Positions 60,871 through 64,000 of a DNA stretch of 64,000 bases are shown here, in pieces; position 1 is the stretch's first letter, and every line of letters begins with the position of its first letter. The position numbers and the translations under genes are program-made. Below the pieces are notes generated by a model. The model made no database searches. It saw only the letters and a program-made list of their open reading frames with translations, and was not told the origin of the DNA. Origin of the DNA: Inia geoffrensis (lineage: Eukaryota; Chordata; Mammalia; Artiodactyla; Iniidae); contig CM070904.1 in NCBI GenBank assembly GCA_036417435.1, positions 58,742,408 through 58,806,407 on the forward strand, given 5' to 3'.

Positions 60871-61084
60871 GTTCCAGTATGACAGAAACTCCCCCCCCCT
60901 TTTTTTTTTTTTGCTACTTTGGATTCCCCTGCTCGACTCATTGAACTCTGCCTTTTTTAATACTTCATTTCCTAATACTTGGTGCTGTGGGTCAACAGTT
61001 TCTACCAGTGATGCTGAATTTGTTCAGACATTGAATGCATAGCACAGTATGCCTGCCTGCAACAATATTCCTTTTTTTTTCTTG

Positions 61085-61709
61085 TTTTCCATGTTTTTCT
61101 TGATTTTTTATTTTATTATTTTTATTGGAGTAAAATTGCTTTACAATGTTGTGTTAGTTTCTGCTGTACAGTGAAGTGAATCAGCTATATGTGTACATAT
61201 ATATCCCCTCCCTCTTGGACCTCCCTCCCTACCCCCTGCCCATCCCACCCATCTAGGTCATCACAGAGCACCGAGCTGAGCTCCCTGTGCTCTACAGCAG
61301 GTTCCCACTAGCTATCTGTTTTACACGTGGTAGTGTATTTATGTCAAACTTAATCTCCCAGTTCATCCCACCCTCCCCTTCCCCACCGTGTCCACATGTC
61401 TGTTCTCTACGTCTGTGTTTCTATTCCTGCCCTGCAAGTAGGTTCATCTGTACCATTTTTCTAGATTGCACATATATGAATTAATATTCAAAAAGACACA
61501 TGTACCCCAATGTTCATTGCAGCACTGTTTACAGTAGCCAGGACATGGAAACAACCTAAATGTCCATCGACAGATGAATGGATAAAGAAGATGTGGTACA
61601 TATATATAATATTTCTCAGCCATAAAAAGAAATGAAATTGGGTCATTTGTAGAGATGTAGATGGACCTAGAGTCTGTCATACAGAGTGAAGTAAGTCAGA
61701 AAGAGAAAA
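61085..61709. repeat. L1 3' end with twin-priming inversion
   Basis: Positions 61085-61488 are antisense L1 3' UTR sequence. Positions 61489-61709 are the directly adjacent upstream L1 sequence but in sense orientation (CACATGTACCCCAATGTTCA). In the L1 consensus the two parts abut, so this is one insertion with its 5' part inverted. Confidence 0.85.
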
Positions 61710-62469
61710 GCAGTATTTCTTTTGATTTGACTTCTAGGAACCATGACATTGTTAAAATCCTCTTTAGTCTTAATGAATGTGGAAACAACCTGCAACTTGG
61801 TATCAATCTGCATTTTCCACTCCTACACCTGGGTTTGTGAATGCTGGTGGGAAAATGAACACCGTCATGCAAACTGGAGGCACCTACAAATTTATGTTCT
61901 CTAGCTTTAGCCACAGGGCAGTTCTTTTATCTTTGCCTGTTTCAGGACAGCATCTTTTCTTGTTTCTCCCCGTAGTTTTTCCAAACCTTCCGCATTTTCT
62001 TTGAGCCTTTTATCCCACTGTGTGTTTCTTTATCAGAAGATGATTGTTAGTGGTTAGAGCAGACTAAACTTTTCTAACAGAAAGATCTGAAGATAGATAA
62101 AGGCACAAACACAACAGGTGTTTACTTCTTGATCATGTCGTAGTCTTGGTGGGTGGATGGCTTTCCTCTAATTGATGACTCAGGCATCCTGGAACTTTTC
62201 ATTTTCTGATTCTGCCATCCCTTAGGACTTTGTTTTCAAGCGTCTTCAGCTTCTCTGACAGCAAAGAAGCATATCCACTTTCTAAATACTTAGTCTTGAA
62301 GTGAATGTAACGGTTCCACTCACGTAGCATCAGCCAGAAATCAGGTGCGCAGTCACACCTATCAACAAGGGGAGATTGGAAAGTCTAGCCTGGCTGGGAG
62401 AGGAAGAGACGATGGGCTTTTGGTGAAGAGTTAGCTGTACCTTTCACAGTGTCCTTGCCTCCTGTTATA
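61710..62469. other. presumed intronic unique sequence
   Basis: No repeat, exon or motif recognised. Confidence 0.4.
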
Positions 62470-63335
62470 CTGAGAAAACAGAGATATCATGTCAATATTT
62501 TGATATCTTAATATTTTGTCCTCCTTTCCACATCTTCCCTGTATCTGAATATATTAACTCCATCATTAACTACCAACTTAGAGGTAGAGTTATCCAGAGT
62601 TTATGCTTTCCCCAGTACTCTAAATCCCCCATTTCTTCAGCTAGCTTACTCTGTGAAGTTTCTCCATGTTCACCTGCATTTTAAATATTTACAAGGATGT
62701 TCAAGATTCTCCCATCACAATAACAAACAAGACCAAAACCCAAAACTATTCCTCCTCTCTTCACTCCCCTCTAGCTACATGCTCCTTCCCTCCTTTCTTT
62801 CAAGCTACACTTCCTGAAAGTATTTTATATGTTGTTTTCCTACTTCATTACCTTCCATTCACCCCGCAACTGTTGAAAATTTGGCTTCTACCTTAGATGA
62901 ATCTGTTCTTTTTAGGATTAGTGGTTTCTCCCCGACTGGTAAATCCATAGGAGCTTATTGCTTGAAGTTCCTGTGATTGTGCTGCTTCCCTCCTTTGTGA
63001 AATTGAACTTTCACCAGGCTACCATGACACTTCATTCTTCTTTTGGACTACTACTTATGGGTCTCTTTGCAGATTCTTCCCCTTGATGTTGTAGTTCCCA
63101 GGGTCTGTTCTTAGTTCACTGCCTTCTCATTGTAGATGTTCTCTGTACCATCAAGTACATCTATATCTTCGATTTCGATGGTTTCAAATCAACATCCCCA
63201 GCCAGACCTCTTCCTTGATTTCAGACTCAGTGGATATTTTCGCAGTCAAGACGGTAATCCCCCTCCCTGCCCCCACGAGGTTTTTCCTCTCATTGAAGAG
63301 CACCGCCATCCTTTCTCCCACCTGTATCATCCACT
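62470..63335 (+). repeat. L2-like sequence
   Basis: C/T-rich sequence with the general order of L2 body sequence. The assignment is tentative, and short frames over it have no recognised product. Confidence 0.35.
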
Positions 63336-63344
63336 CATTTGTTA

Positions 63345-63460
63345 AGTTCCTCAGTCACCTAATATGTGCTAGGCATATTTTTACAAATTAAAATTATAGT
63401 GGTGAACAAAACAGATACAGTCTCTTCTCTTGTAGCATTTACATTGTCAGGGAGGGGGAA
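63345..63460 (-). repeat. L2 3' end
   Basis: Antisense L2: ATATGTGCTAGGCATATTTT, GGTGAACAAAACAGATACAG. Confidence 0.6.
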
Positions 63461-64000
63461 ATTTTCCCCTCTACCTGTCTTGAGTTCCTGTGGCTGGATT
63501 AGTAACAAAATTGACATAAGACATTAACAGGAGAAAAAGAAATTTTAATTCATGCACTCAGAGGTCTCATTGAAATGGGACATAAGAAGTGGCCAAAGCA
63601 GGCAGCTTTTATATTTTTAGACAAAGAAACAATAAATTTGTGAGGAATTGACAGGACAAAGAAATTTAGGTTTTGGTGCTCAATTAGTAAGGAACCTAAC
63701 CAGAGTTTGGGCTTGAAGAAGTAACCAGGTTTGTTTATATAGGCATCTCTGCCCAAATTCCCTATCTCTGGCCTAAAGGGTGTCCTACTTCCAGATTCAG
63801 GGAGTGTACCTTTCACATGAGAGATTTATTTCTTACTTTCAGGAAGACAGAAAGGAGAGCCAGACTGTCCCTCTTGCATTCACCATTTCTTAAGGAACTT
63901 GAATCCAAAATAATCAGTATACCATTGTGCATATTTTGGGGTGGCCTGCCCTGAGCCCTAGCAACATTCTGGGGGGTGCAGGGAAGAAATAATAATGATT
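63461..64000. other. repeat-like sequence to window edge
   Basis: Segments such as GAGGTCTCATTGAAATGGGAC and GGGCTTGAAGAAGTAACC recall an old interspersed repeat that I cannot name. It probably continues past the window. Confidence 0.3.

Larger units (their letters stand above)
55045..64000 (+). other. GPD2: presumed first intron of GPD2
   Basis: No coding exon, CpG island or RNA gene is recognised from here to the end. The region holds ordinary old repeats (L2, MIR, L1), listed separately. If the promoter assignment is right, this is the start of a long first intron, with coding exon 2 to the right of the window. Confidence 0.4.

Noticed and set aside
55045..64000. Coding exon of GPD2
   Set aside because: I looked for a start codon followed by a plausible mitochondrial leader and a splice donor, and for other exon-like conserved coding, and saw none.
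1..64000. CRISPR arrays, operons, ribosome binding sites, riboswitches
   Set aside because: The sequence is mammalian nuclear DNA; the regular repeats seen are microsatellites and interspersed SINE/LINE copies.

Overview
The window is mammalian nuclear DNA, most likely from a cetacean (whale, dolphin or porpoise). Ten copies of the tRNA-derived CHR SINE, which is shared by cetaceans and hippos, are scattered on both strands, several with clean target-site duplications. I saw no ruminant BovB or Bov-tA copies. The background is old placental-mammal repeats (MIR, L2, L1M-type, MER5A-like hAT elements, MaLR LTRs, a Tigger). No protein-coding exon is recognisable. Nearly all long open frames are antisense reads of SINEs, reads of CpG islands, or reads of simple repeats.

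The firm genes are two intact tRNA genes facing each other at 27.1-27.5 kb: tRNA-Ala(CGC) on + and tRNA-Gly(GCC) on -. Both have intact cloverleaves, A and B boxes and T-run terminators. A small CpG island (about 26.64-27.0 kb) lies directly upstream of the Ala gene. A second, larger CpG island at about 54.05-55.24 kb has the look of a housekeeping promoter, with ETS-like and GC-rich sites and two good + strand splice donors. From memory, the human genome has a tRNA-Ala(CGC)/tRNA-Gly(GCC) pair with nearly the same spacing on 2q24.1, between NR4A2 and GPD2. I therefore infer that the large island is the GPD2 (mitochondrial glycerol-3-phosphate dehydrogenase) promoter on the + strand, and that 55-64 kb is GPD2 intron 1. 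This rests on synteny, not on coding sequence.

Layout: 0-26.6 kb is intergenic and repeat-rich, with a degenerate LINE endonuclease remnant at 2.4-3.2 kb and a 162-bp perfectly alternating purine/pyrimidine tract at 16.9-17.0 kb. 26.6-27.6 kb holds the CpG island and tRNA pair. 27.6-54 kb is intergenic and includes a dispersed 150-bp duplication (31.5 and 32.9 kb), a relatively repeat-poor block (35.4-38.6 kb), a Tigger with a broken DNA-binding frame (43.7-44.4 kb) and a 32-bp tandem duplication beside a C-rich tract (53.6 kb). 54-55.2 kb is the promoter island. 55.2-64 kb is presumed intron, with an L1 carrying a twin-priming inversion at 61.1-61.7 kb.

I found no operon, CRISPR array, intact mobile element or novel multi-gene system. 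Repeat family names come from recalled consensus patterns; boundaries are approximate unless target-site duplications are given.
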